From NCBI GenBank assembly GCA_020628305.1, contig JAHDFH010000001.1, positions 1 through 50,064 of the forward strand: a stretch of 50,064 nucleotides of DNA. The letters are read 5' to 3'. Under the pieces are notes generated by a model. The model was not told the origin of the DNA. It made no database searches and was given only the letters and a program-made list of their open reading frames with translations. Of this stretch, positions 41,508 to 49,137 are shown piece after piece. Made by a program: the position numbers and the translations under genes. The stretch is from Acidimicrobiales bacterium (GTDB lineage: Bacteria; Actinomycetota; Acidimicrobiia; Acidimicrobiales; SZUA-35). Within the stretch, counting starts at the first letter, position 1; every line of letters starts with the position of its first letter.

Positions 41508-41955
41508 TTACCGATAGCGGCAGGTCGATGATGCCGCCCAGGCACGCACAAGTTGCTTTCTTGCCGCTCGAGAGAAACAGGCCGATACTCACAGCGGTGG
41601 TAGCCATCAGCCCTAGAACAAGGGTTAGCGCAAGCGGGGTGAGGAAATCGCTAAGCAGTAGGATGCCAAGCATCAGCTCAATGAATGGAAATGCTTTCGT
41701 GTAGAGTTTTGATCTTCCACCAAGCAGGTCATAAGTTGGAAATCCAGATACGAAAGCGTTGTAGCCAACAAGCTTAAAGCCGGCGAAGGCAATCAAGAAC
41801 CAGCCCATAAACTGCTGCATCCACTCAACTGAATCAACCAAGATGTGGGTTACATAGGCAGCTAAGGTGATGGACAAGATCAACGCAACAAACTTGGCAT
41901 ATTCCAACTTCGTGTTAGTTGGGGCTTCTGGAACTGCACAGCAAGATTCGCTCAT
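41452..41955 (-). CDS. MauE/DoxX-like membrane protein
   Basis: This 167-residue integral membrane protein has four to five helices. The order is a Cys pair near the N-terminus (ESCCAVP), the helix FAGFKLVGYNAFVSGFPTYDLLGGRSKLYTKAFPFIELMLGILLL, then CACLGG between the last helices. The CxCxGG-type motif and the helix pattern match the MauE/DoxX group, whose members support thiol-disulfide or quinone-linked redox processes. The N-terminal CC could bind metal. It has a leaderless promoter facing another leaderless promoter, with divergent expression from the 41986 gene. Confidence 0.72.
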   Translation of the reverse strand: MSESCCAVPEAPTNTKLEYAKFVALILSITLAAYVTHILVDSVEWMQQFMGWFLIAFAGFKLVGYNAFVSGFPTYDLLGGRSKLYTKAFPFIELMLGILLLSDFLTPLALTLVLGLMATTAVSIGLFLSSGKKATCACLGGIIDLPLSVISLFEAVLMALMALLLLV

Positions 41956-41961
41956 GTTTAT

Positions 41962-41979
41962 ATTGTAGTGCGGTAAGGT
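41962..41979. promoter_or_regulatory. Paired divergent leaderless promoters
   Basis: Minus strand: TACAAT (41967-41962), six bases, ATG 41955. Plus strand: TAAGGT (41974-41979), six bases, GTG 41986. The entire spacing between the two start codons is 30 bases, so both genes are controlled from one compact site. Confidence 0.55.
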
Positions 41980-41985
41980 TACATC

Positions 41986-42855
41986 GTGGAACTCAAAGAC
42001 AGCAAACGCTCATTTATCGGCTTAGTTATCTTCTTGTTTATTGCAGCTTTAGTGATACGGGAGTACTTCTTTGATACACCCCTAGGGCAAGGCATCTTTT
42101 TTCATGGGCTACCAGCTTTGTTAGCAGTTGGTCTCGTATTTGTTAGTTCTCCAAGATCTGTCACAGATAGGATGTTTTTTGGCACCGCCGTCGTTCTGCT
42201 ATTGTGCTCAATTCTTTTAGGTGAGCTTGCAATCTGTGTGCTAATTGCGTCACCTTTGATTTTCTTGGTAGTTGCGCTGACTGCGGCTGTTACCAAGCTC
42301 ATTGATAAGAACAGATTTAGCCTCTTTCTCCCACTGCTAGTTCTGATATCGTTTGTTTCATCGATCACCTCCAGCGGTCAATCTAACGTTGTCTATTCAG
42401 CTGAGACTGTTCTTGCCCCAACGCAGATCGAGGATCGGCTCGCGGAAGAACGTGATATCCCTCCGATTGAATCAGGAATGCTTGGCGGTCTCCCAGGCGT
42501 AAGATTCCCTCAGCCTGTTAGCACTGTTGGTGAGGGTGTTGAAGTTGGGGATACCAGGGTTATCTCTTTTGACGATGGTGGACAGCTGAAATTAGTGGTT
42601 ACCCAGTCAGCTGCAACAAGTGTGACATTCAGCGCTTTGTCAGATACTTCGATGGTTTCTCAATGGGCTAGTTGGGATAGAGTCCAATTCAAATGGAACA
42701 AGAGAAATGCCGAAGCCACACCAGTCGAAATTACGATTGAGTACACGGTCCAAGTAGCGCCCACATGGTACTTTGGGTACTTCGTCAGGATTGGGATGGA
42801 TCAGGCTTCAGCTCACCTTCTTGAAAGTTTGATCCCAGTTCAGAATGCAAAATGA
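41986..42855 (+). CDS. Membrane protein with extracytoplasmic domain, unknown function
   Basis: This protein has five hydrophobic helices in the first ~130 residues. They are followed by a ~160-residue soluble domain with beta-strand character (VEVGDTRVISFDDGGQLKLVVTQSA ... VEITIEYTVQVAPTWYFGYFVRI). The GTG start is set by the leaderless promoter. The last codon overlaps the ATG of the methyltransferase-like gene (42852), so translation is coupled and the two proteins may act in the same membrane process. I do not recognise the family. Confidence 0.6.
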   Translation: MELKDSKRSFIGLVIFLFIAALVIREYFFDTPLGQGIFFHGLPALLAVGLVFVSSPRSVTDRMFFGTAVVLLLCSILLGELAICVLIASPLIFLVVALTAAVTKLIDKNRFSLFLPLLVLISFVSSITSSGQSNVVYSAETVLAPTQIEDRLAEERDIPPIESGMLGGLPGVRFPQPVSTVGEGVEVGDTRVISFDDGGQLKLVVTQSAATSVTFSALSDTSMVSQWASWDRVQFKWNKRNAEATPVEITIEYTVQVAPTWYFGYFVRIGMDQASAHLLESLIPVQNAK

Positions 42856-44195
42856 ATCCGTTTATAGATTCTGAGATATCGGAAGATCTATTTGAGGGCA
42901 TTTTTTCAGTTTCTGCTTTAGCTGTACTTTCATTAGTTGGTTTTGGCTTGATCTCAAAGGCAGATCCTGGAAGGAGATTCGCTGTTTCCGTTCCTGCAAT
43001 GATATGGGTAGCTTCGGGCATTGTGATAGTAGATTGGCTCGCTGCAGATCGAGGCTGGTGGCTGTATGAGTTGCAGAGTGAGTTCTTTTTCTTCAGTCCT
43101 CCGTTGCTGTTTATTCCATGGGTATTGATATGGTCTCTTTCACCGCTTGCTTTAGGCCATAGCCCGCGACCTTTACTAACAGCGCTCAGCTTTCTGTTAG
43201 TAGATATCTTGATCATGCCGTTGATGGACCCATGGGTAAAGCTTGGTGACCGATGGTGGATTGGCGAACTCTTGCTCATCGTGCTTGTTGCCATTCCCTC
43301 AGTCATACTTTCTTCGCTCATTTACTCAAGAAAGCGTTTAAAGACCAGGGTAGCTCTGATGGTCTTTGTGTTCTCCTGGCTGGTTTTATTTGCCATACCC
43401 ATGACCTCTTCTCAACTTACAGGGGTTGAGATCGGAGAAATTGAACTCCAGGCAATTGTGATATGGAGCCAGCCTTTGTTTCTTCTATCTGTTCCAGGAA
43501 TCGCTGCGGTTTATGAGTTACTTGAGCGAGCAAATGGCACACCTTACCCTTGGGATCCTCCTGAGAAAGTAGTTACCTCGGGGCCGTATGCATACATGTC
43601 CAACCCGATGCAGTTGAGTGGTTTCCTCGTTCTGTTGCTAGTTGCTGCGGTTCTGGCCCACTGGCCAACTTTGGTGGCAGGGTTAACGGCGTTATTCTTC
43701 TCAGTTGGCATAGCGCACGCTCAAGAGCAGTCTGTTTTAAGTAAGAGATGGGGTTCAGAGTGGGAGAATTATAAATCTGAGCATCGAAACTGGATACCCC
43801 GGTTCAAGCCCAAGTTCTCAAATAGCTACCGAGCGACTCTATATGTCGATGGCGGCTGTGGAGACTGCCGTCAGGTTGGTGAGTGGTTTGCCTCCAGAGC
43901 CCACAACAGCTTAGGCGTTAGGGATGCGCGGTTTGTCAAAGGTACTCCGCTTCGTCGAGTGACTTACAGCTGGACCGATCATGGTTCAGTCAGTGTTTCG
44001 GGTATCAAGGCTATTTCAGCTGCCCTTGATCATACTCATTTGGGCTGGGCTTTCATTGGATGGGCCTTGCGTATTTGGCCCGTCAGTGTAATAGCTCAAC
44101 TGGTTTCTGATGTCTTATTAACTAGGCCACATGAGGCCATTGCAGGCCCTGAGGACCGAGAGTGGTACCCGTCTGAGGCGAACCGATTAAACTAG
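42852..44195 (+). CDS. Membrane methyltransferase (ICMT/PEMT-like) fused to a C-terminal CxxC domain
   Basis: This is a 447-residue protein with many membrane helices. The segment around residues 230-320 (PYPWDPPEKVVTSGPYAYMSNPMQLSGFL ... RWGSEWENYKSEHRNWIPRF) carries the GPYxYxRNP-like and ExxLxxxFGxxYxxY-like motifs of isoprenylcysteine/phospholipid methyltransferases, which use S-adenosylmethionine at the membrane. From ~330 it switches to ATLYVDGGCGDCRQVGEWFA, an opening like the thioredoxin-fold or DCC domains, with the CxxC redox motif. This combination is unusual. The substrate is unknown. It is coupled to the preceding gene. Confidence 0.72.
   Translation: MNPFIDSEISEDLFEGIFSVSALAVLSLVGFGLISKADPGRRFAVSVPAMIWVASGIVIVDWLAADRGWWLYELQSEFFFFSPPLLFIPWVLIWSLSPLALGHSPRPLLTALSFLLVDILIMPLMDPWVKLGDRWWIGELLLIVLVAIPSVILSSLIYSRKRLKTRVALMVFVFSWLVLFAIPMTSSQLTGVEIGEIELQAIVIWSQPLFLLSVPGIAAVYELLERANGTPYPWDPPEKVVTSGPYAYMSNPMQLSGFLVLLLVAAVLAHWPTLVAGLTALFFSVGIAHAQEQSVLSKRWGSEWENYKSEHRNWIPRFKPKFSNSYRATLYVDGGCGDCRQVGEWFASRAHNSLGVRDARFVKGTPLRRVTYSWTDHGSVSVSGIKAISAALDHTHLGWAFIGWALRIWPVSVIAQLVSDVLLTRPHEAIAGPEDREWYPSEANRLN
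44188..44193 (+). promoter_or_regulatory. -10 box TAAACT of leaderless 44201 gene
   Basis: TAAACT, seven bases, ATG 44201. It overlaps the stop codon of the upstream gene. Confidence 0.45.
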
Positions 44196-44200
44196 ACTCA

Positions 44201-44606
44201 ATGCAAAAGACTTCAACCTTCTTAATGTTCACAGGCGAGCAGAGCGGAAACGCTGAAGCTGCGATTACCTTCTACATGTCATTGTTCAAGAACTCTGAGA
44301 TTACAGACATGCGCAAGTGGAAAGCTGATGAACCTGGAGGGCAGGAAGGCTGGGTAAAGCATGCCGTGTTTACACTTGACGGCATCCAGTACATGGCTAG
44401 TGAGAATGATATGGCGCATGAGTTTGGTTTTACTCCAGCAGTATCGCTCTATATAACCTGCGACACTCAACAAGAGTTATCTGAATACTTCGAGAAGCTC
44501 TCAGAAGATGGCCAGGTCATGATGCCACGACTACGGTTTTTGTCAACAGTTCGCATGGGTAGAAGACAAGTTTGGCTGGTCATGGCAACTGAGTGTTGAT
44601 GCTTAA
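44201..44606 (+). pseudogene. PhnB-like VOC-superfamily protein, frameshifted near its C-terminus
   Basis: This protein belongs to the PhnB/3-demethylubiquinone-methyltransferase-like branch of the VOC fold (metal-binding beta-alpha-beta-beta-beta). TFLMFTGEQSGNAEAAITFYMSLF and MASENDMAHEFGFTPAVSLYITCDTQQEL match it. After ...EDGQVMMP the ORF-track frame becomes nonsense. The plus-1 frame continues HDYGFCQQFAWVEDKFGWSWQLSVDA and stops at 44606, which is the expected family ending. One inserted or two deleted bases near 44525-44529 explain it. If the sequence is right, the protein loses its last strand. The gene is leaderless and its corrected stop lies three bases from the convergent HNH gene. 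Confidence 0.72.
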
Positions 44607-44608
44607 CT

Positions 44609-45895
44609 CTATGCACTGTCGGCGATGATTGAGTCTGTTACGTAGTAGAGGTCTGCTTGTTCTGCGGTGCCGGCTAGGTGTTGTAGGCGTTTTTGGCGGT
44701 GTTGTTTGATTTCGTCTCTTAGTAGGTCTCCTCGGGTGCGGTTCCGCGGGGCCGTTTTTGGGAATTGGATTATGTTGCTGGGGTCTCGGAATTTCCAGCC
44801 TTTCTCGATTCGTTTGATTGTCCAGCCGCCTTCGTGGACGCTGTGGTGGTGGAAGTGGCAGAGTGTTACTAGGTTTTCTAGGTTTGTGTCGCCTCCTTGG
44901 CTCCAGTGTTTAATGTGGTGGGCGTGTAATCGTTTGGTTGTGGAGCAGCCGGGGAAGCGGCACATGTTGGCATCTCTGTGGTTGATGGCTCGTCGGAGGG
45001 TGTTGTTGATGAGTCGGGTTTTACGACCGACTCGGAGTGGATCGTTGTTCGAGTTGACAAGCAATGGTTGAATGGCGGCGTCGCATGAGAATCGTCTCGC
45101 GGATTCTGGGTTGATGTTGTGTCCGTTGATGCTGCTTTGACCGGTTGTAGCTGCGGCGAGGGTTTCTGCGTCAACGCTTAACAACACTTCGGTATGTTTG
45201 GCGTGTGTTTCATTTCCAGTGCCTGTGAGTAGGGTCAATGCGGCAGCAGATCTTATTTCACCTATTCCTCCAAGCTCTGCGATTGTTTCTAGGCGGGAGG
45301 TTTCAGGCGTTGTGTTGTCTTCTATGATTTGGGTAACTCTTGTGTCGATGTTGGCTTCTGCTTCGGCGAGGTCGTCTATAGGAACAGTGATGAGAATTGT
45401 GCCGGTCCCATCGAGGTTGTTCCTAAAGGTAGTGTCTGCTGGTTTTGAGTTAGGTTCATCTGAAACGGACCCTGCAGTGTGCATCAGTTGACAGATGCGG
45501 TCTAGTTGGGCTGCTGTTGCATATCGTGCAGCGTCGACAAGATTCATTTCGTTTGCAGGGGTGATGACTCGGCACAAAGCCCGAGCCTTTGAATAGGAGA
45601 GCTCGCCAGCAAGAAATGCTTGCCTAACTTCTGTGAACTCTACGATTTTGTGGGCTACAGCAACGTGCTGTCTGGCGGTTCTGGGGGAGAGCCCACAATG
45701 CCAACTTAACCAAGCAGCACAGGATTTCATTTCCCACGATCGCCAGCCTTCCCGTCGATCATAGGCAGCCACCCACAGCAGCCATTGTGCTGTAGCAGAA
45801 GCTATCTGTGATGCAAAGTCCTTAATCTGAGTCTCAAGCCTTTCTAAAGGTATGTCATCGATCTCGTCATCAATTACCGCCAAAACTGGATTCAT
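44609..45895 (-). CDS. DUF222/13E12-family protein with HNH endonuclease domain
   Basis: This is a 428-residue protein. Residues ~30-330 form the all-helical DUF222 region typical of the actinobacterial 13E12 repeat family (CAAWLSWHCGLSPRTARQHVAVAHKI, FLAGELSYSKARAL). The C-terminal HNH nuclease is complete: CRFPGCSTTKRLHAHHIKHWSQGGDTNLENLVTLCHFHHHSVHEGGW, with both zinc-like Cys, the HH pair and the final H. Members occur in many copies in actinobacterial genomes and may be mobile or host-defence-like; their true role is unproven. ATG 45895 has GGGGAAAGAG before it and is preferred to the longer ORF. Confidence 0.85.
   Translation of the reverse strand: MNPVLAVIDDEIDDIPLERLETQIKDFASQIASATAQWLLWVAAYDRREGWRSWEMKSCAAWLSWHCGLSPRTARQHVAVAHKIVEFTEVRQAFLAGELSYSKARALCRVITPANEMNLVDAARYATAAQLDRICQLMHTAGSVSDEPNSKPADTTFRNNLDGTGTILITVPIDDLAEAEANIDTRVTQIIEDNTTPETSRLETIAELGGIGEIRSAAALTLLTGTGNETHAKHTEVLLSVDAETLAAATTGQSSINGHNINPESARRFSCDAAIQPLLVNSNNDPLRVGRKTRLINNTLRRAINHRDANMCRFPGCSTTKRLHAHHIKHWSQGGDTNLENLVTLCHFHHHSVHEGGWTIKRIEKGWKFRDPSNIIQFPKTAPRNRTRGDLLRDEIKQHRQKRLQHLAGTAEQADLYYVTDSIIADSA
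44739..44754 (+). repeat. 16-bp GC-rich direct repeat, copy 1 (inside HNH gene)
   Basis: CGGTTCCGCGGGGCCG, identical to 45965-45980. In copy 1 the bases encode residues TAPRNR on the minus strand. The repeat contains the palindrome CCGCGG. A 16-base match is only marginally unexpected in 50 kb. Confidence 0.5.
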
Positions 45896-45964
45896 AATTC
45901 TCTTTCCCCTAACCCGCACCAACATCATAAAACAAGGGTCTGACAATTAAGAAAGGAGAGAAAA

Positions 45965-45980
45965 CGGTTCCGCGGGGCCG
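45965..45980 (+). repeat. 16-bp GC-rich direct repeat, copy 2 (upstream of HNH and zincin genes)
   Basis: This is the same CGGTTCCGCGGGGCCG sequence, here non-coding. It sits directly before the TATACT promoter of the 46000 gene and upstream of the HNH gene start. Confidence 0.5.
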
Positions 45981-45981
45981 C

Positions 45982-45987
45982 TATACT
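45982..45987 (+). promoter_or_regulatory. -10 box TATACT for the 46000 zincin gene
   Basis: A good TATACT with the ATG 13 bases downstream would give a 5' leader of about five bases, nearly leaderless. The GC-rich repeat abuts its left side. Confidence 0.45.
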
Positions 45988-45999
45988 TGACGTGGCGCT

Positions 46000-46887
46000 A
46001 TGGAAGAGACCCCCGAGAAAAACACTTTTGGTCGTAGAGATGTCTTAACTGGTCTCTTGGGACTTGTAGTTGTGGGAGTTGCTGGCACGGCAGTGCCGAA
46101 TGAAGTGGCAAGACCGATTCTCGAAGGCTTAGCCTATGGCGAAAGGTCTCTTAATTTAACTAGGTACGGAGGCAAAGTTTGGTACGACCCTGAACGTGTG
46201 CCTAGAGATTTAGTAGCAAGTATCTTTTGGAGGATCCACGAATCTGCATATCCGATTGATGAACGAGATGAAGTTCAATCGATTGAGATTCATGGTCCAC
46301 TTAGAGAGTTCGGGGGAGACGCAACCTCGTCTATTCGCAGATGTCGGCTTTTTGTTCACGAGGGATCAGATGCAGCCGGTCTCATGAATATCCTTGCTCA
46401 TGAGATAGGTCATCTCCTAGAGGCGGAACTTCGGCGACGATTGGGTCTAGATCCGTCCCAGAACGAGACGAGTCCAGAGATCCAGCAAATTGCTCAATGG
46501 TTTGGAATAGGCGAGTTTTCAGATCCAGCAGTATTTGGATGGCAGTCCGACCGTGATGATCCATTCGCATCTTTTTTTGCTGAAATCGCTGGGCGAGTAT
46601 TTCTCAGCGATCAAGGGATTGATGATTTTTACGGCCTTGGTTTACCCAGCCTTGAAAAGCAGATTATATTTCTGGAATGGTTAGCAGTAATGCTTGATCT
46701 ACCAAGAGAACAGGTTGATGCATTGGTTGGGACTAATCCTCCGCTCCAACTTCCTGATGAGCTTCCTTCGATTGACAGATTGGTCTACAACGATAGGTTG
46801 CAGGACACTTGGCGAAATCGAGGGTACGAAGTCGTAGGGGAACCCTCAGATCTGCAACGGTTTGGACTCCCCCGATTAGGGCGCTAA
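46000..46887 (+). CDS. Secreted (Tat-type) zincin-like protein, paralogue 1
   Basis: This is a 295-residue protein. The N-terminus NTFGRRDVLTGLLGLVVVGVAG is a twin-arginine-type signal, so the folded protein is probably exported by Tat. LAHEIGHLLEAELRRRLGLD at ~131-150 gives the HExxH zinc site. A following acidic segment (FAEIAGRVF) may supply the third ligand. A paralogue with the same order of motifs lies at 49138, on the far side of an opposing secreted protein. I do not recognise a named peptidase family. Its stop region overlaps that opposing gene by 12 bases. Confidence 0.72.
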   Translation: MEETPEKNTFGRRDVLTGLLGLVVVGVAGTAVPNEVARPILEGLAYGERSLNLTRYGGKVWYDPERVPRDLVASIFWRIHESAYPIDERDEVQSIEIHGPLREFGGDATSSIRRCRLFVHEGSDAAGLMNILAHEIGHLLEAELRRRLGLDPSQNETSPEIQQIAQWFGIGEFSDPAVFGWQSDRDDPFASFFAEIAGRVFLSDQGIDDFYGLGLPSLEKQIIFLEWLAVMLDLPREQVDALVGTNPPLQLPDELPSIDRLVYNDRLQDTWRNRGYEVVGEPSDLQRFGLPRLGR

Positions 46888-49050
46888 CAGGCTTCTGCGC
46901 CCGTCAAATACTAGTCGTGGCGGAGTTGGGAAGTCGACTAGAAGCGCCGCTTTGATGGCATCAGGATCGCCCTGAAGCAAGGGGGTGAGGCGTTCGAGTT
47001 CCGCTTGCGTCGCATCATGAGCGATGTGTATCTCAAGATGGCTACGAGTGATCCTGACCCTGGTCTTGTCTGCAAGTGGGTAGACGATCGTATTTCTATC
47101 GCTATCAAACTTCCAAGGAATTCTGTAGTTGAACTGTTCCAGTTCGGTCAGGTAGAAGTGATCGATAAAATAGACCAAAGGAGCATCTATGAAATAGAAG
47201 ATGCTGTCGAGTATCCCATACTCAGTCAACGCGATAGTCCAAGCATTAAGTTCTTTGACCTCTTCTCTTATCGTAGAAGAATTAATGCCTGTGTCGTCAA
47301 ATCGATATGACAGCTCGGGGACGGCGTCCAGAACCATGGTCCGTGCTTCAATCAGCCCCTGAAAGTAGGCCCTGTTAGCCAAGAGAACGTCAATCGCTAT
47401 GTCATCTGCTGTGCTCTGGGTGTTTAGTTCACAGGAAGGTGCTGGGAGCCAATCAGTGTTTTGTGCTTTCTGATCCGCTAACGAGAAGGCACGATTGATA
47501 CCTGCTTGTATTCTATCGATCAGCTGATCGAGGGTAGTGAATTCATTGAATCCGACATGTATTGTAAAGCGGTTTCCTGAGAAGTCAGCAAAATCAAGAT
47601 TATCCGACAACTTAACTTCAACTTGGGTGGCACTTCCAAAAGCTCGATTGTCGTTGTCAGTTTGACCAATGAAGTAACAACCGGAAACAAACGGAACGAC
47701 AGTAGGCTCTTGAATAATGTCTAACGAGTTGCCATTTCTGAGTTCACTCTGAGCCTCAACCAACTTTCGAGCGAGGGCTGTTCGATTGTCTTCGTCCCAA
47801 GCAAGCACATCGTAGTGTCGCAAGTTGTATTGAGTAACTGGAGGGTCTCTACGCAACATGGTTGTGATATCATCTCGATTCTTAGCAGGAATGTCCAACT
47901 CGTTGAAAATTGATTCGAGCCGACTGTCGATGAGTTTGAACTGTTGTCCAGCAACGTCCAGATATCTCAGGTGTCTGAAAGTTGAAAGGTCAGGAAAGGC
48001 TTCGAAGATGGCTTGCATCACGTTGTAGTCGCCATCCGTCATTCTTATAGTTACAAGATTGTCTCGCAGCTCGATTTCATTGGTTTCTGCGTTGGGATAT
48101 ATCCGAACCCTCAAGCCATCAAGCCATGATGTAACTTGGAGTACAAAGGAGTTAGCGGACAAAGCTGCTAGATGCCCATTTCTACCGGTCACATAACCGA
48201 CATCTCTAAGCGCAATGCCAGGATGTAAGCCAGCTTCTAATGCTGCTGAAACTATTCGTTCAGCGGCGCGGATACCTTGGATATCCCTGTTGTCAAGATT
48301 TTCAGCTGGGGAAGCTAGTAGTTCCCCAAGTTTTTCGCTTAGGCGGGGTAGCTCTCTTGATTGATGAGGTTCGAGCCCAAGAATCTCGTGCATATCTCGC
48401 AGCCTTTGAGCTATTTCAAAGTTGTAGCGATCGACGTTCAAAGTAGCCGGACAGTCTATTGCTATGCCTTCAGGCTCAGCCCTGATTAGCTCCGATAGTA
48501 AGATCTTGATGTCTTCAGCTTGTTCTTCTAGAGTTCCTTCAGGAATCTGAATTGTGAGATAGGTAGCTCTCTGTTGGATGATGGTTGCTGATTCATCAGT
48601 AGAGGAATGCTCAGAAAAGTCGAAATACAGTGGGTTAGCGAACCCAAAACTGCCATAGCCGTACATGGCGCAAGTGTCTGCAAGCGGCTCGAGTCGTTTA
48701 ATACCACCTGCGTGTGAAGCCAGGGCGAGAGCAATCTCATCTTCGAGAGAGTCACTTAAGTATCTGTCAATGTCAGGTAGCTTCTCTTGTCTGTACTGGC
48801 GATCTGGCAAAGGCAGTTCGAAGTTGGCTTGATCTGGCATCGGAGTGGCCTCAGCCCTGAATGTCGAGAACGCTTTGGCTGAGTCTAAGGCAGCAAGCAG
48901 GTCAGCGGAGATTTCCAAGGGATCCCTCGTCTGATTCGAAATACGATCATCAGAGGTAGTTGAGGTGTATTGAGCAGTGGTAGTTTGAGCCGGGAGTTGC
49001 GCTGTTACCAACGCCAGTGCTACGGAAGCTATCCCAGTTCTGCTCAACAT
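46876..49050 (-). CDS. Large secreted protein between two zincin paralogues
   Basis: This is a ~724-residue exported protein with the signal peptide MLSRTGIASVALALVTAQLPAQT. The rest is soluble with alternating helices and strands and no membrane segment. There are scattered Cys (DTCAMYGYG, AIDCPATL, VSGCYFIG, PSCELNT), possibly disulphides. The pattern RLRDMHEILGLEPHQSRELPRLSEKLGELL is helical. I cannot name a family. ATG 49050 has AAGGCGGT upstream; TACAAT (complement 49077-49082) is the -10. Being flanked head-on by two zincins of one family suggests it is a substrate, inhibitor or partner, which is inference from position. Confidence 0.68.
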   Translation of the reverse strand: MLSRTGIASVALALVTAQLPAQTTTAQYTSTTSDDRISNQTRDPLEISADLLAALDSAKAFSTFRAEATPMPDQANFELPLPDRQYRQEKLPDIDRYLSDSLEDEIALALASHAGGIKRLEPLADTCAMYGYGSFGFANPLYFDFSEHSSTDESATIIQQRATYLTIQIPEGTLEEQAEDIKILLSELIRAEPEGIAIDCPATLNVDRYNFEIAQRLRDMHEILGLEPHQSRELPRLSEKLGELLASPAENLDNRDIQGIRAAERIVSAALEAGLHPGIALRDVGYVTGRNGHLAALSANSFVLQVTSWLDGLRVRIYPNAETNEIELRDNLVTIRMTDGDYNVMQAIFEAFPDLSTFRHLRYLDVAGQQFKLIDSRLESIFNELDIPAKNRDDITTMLRRDPPVTQYNLRHYDVLAWDEDNRTALARKLVEAQSELRNGNSLDIIQEPTVVPFVSGCYFIGQTDNDNRAFGSATQVEVKLSDNLDFADFSGNRFTIHVGFNEFTTLDQLIDRIQAGINRAFSLADQKAQNTDWLPAPSCELNTQSTADDIAIDVLLANRAYFQGLIEARTMVLDAVPELSYRFDDTGINSSTIREEVKELNAWTIALTEYGILDSIFYFIDAPLVYFIDHFYLTELEQFNYRIPWKFDSDRNTIVYPLADKTRVRITRSHLEIHIAHDATQAELERLTPLLQGDPDAIKAALLVDFPTPPRLVFDGRRSLLAP

Positions 49051-49076
49051 TTGCACCGCCTTGATTTACCCCAAAT

Positions 49077-49082
49077 ATTGTA
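49077..49082 (-). promoter_or_regulatory. -10 box TACAAT for the 46876-49050 gene
   Basis: On the minus strand TACAAT lies about 26 bases before ATG 49050, leaving a leader with the AAGGCGGT ribosome site. It is about 40 bases from the opposing TACACT of paralogue 2. Confidence 0.4.
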
Positions 49083-49137
49083 CCCCGATTTCCTCAACTG
49101 GCGATGCGATCGCTCGGTACACTTGAGGAGAGGCGTT

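Noticed and set aside
44609-45946. HNH gene as an intron- or intein-type homing endonuclease
   Set aside because: The DUF222 region and HNH arrangement match the stand-alone 13E12 family, and no host gene is interrupted.
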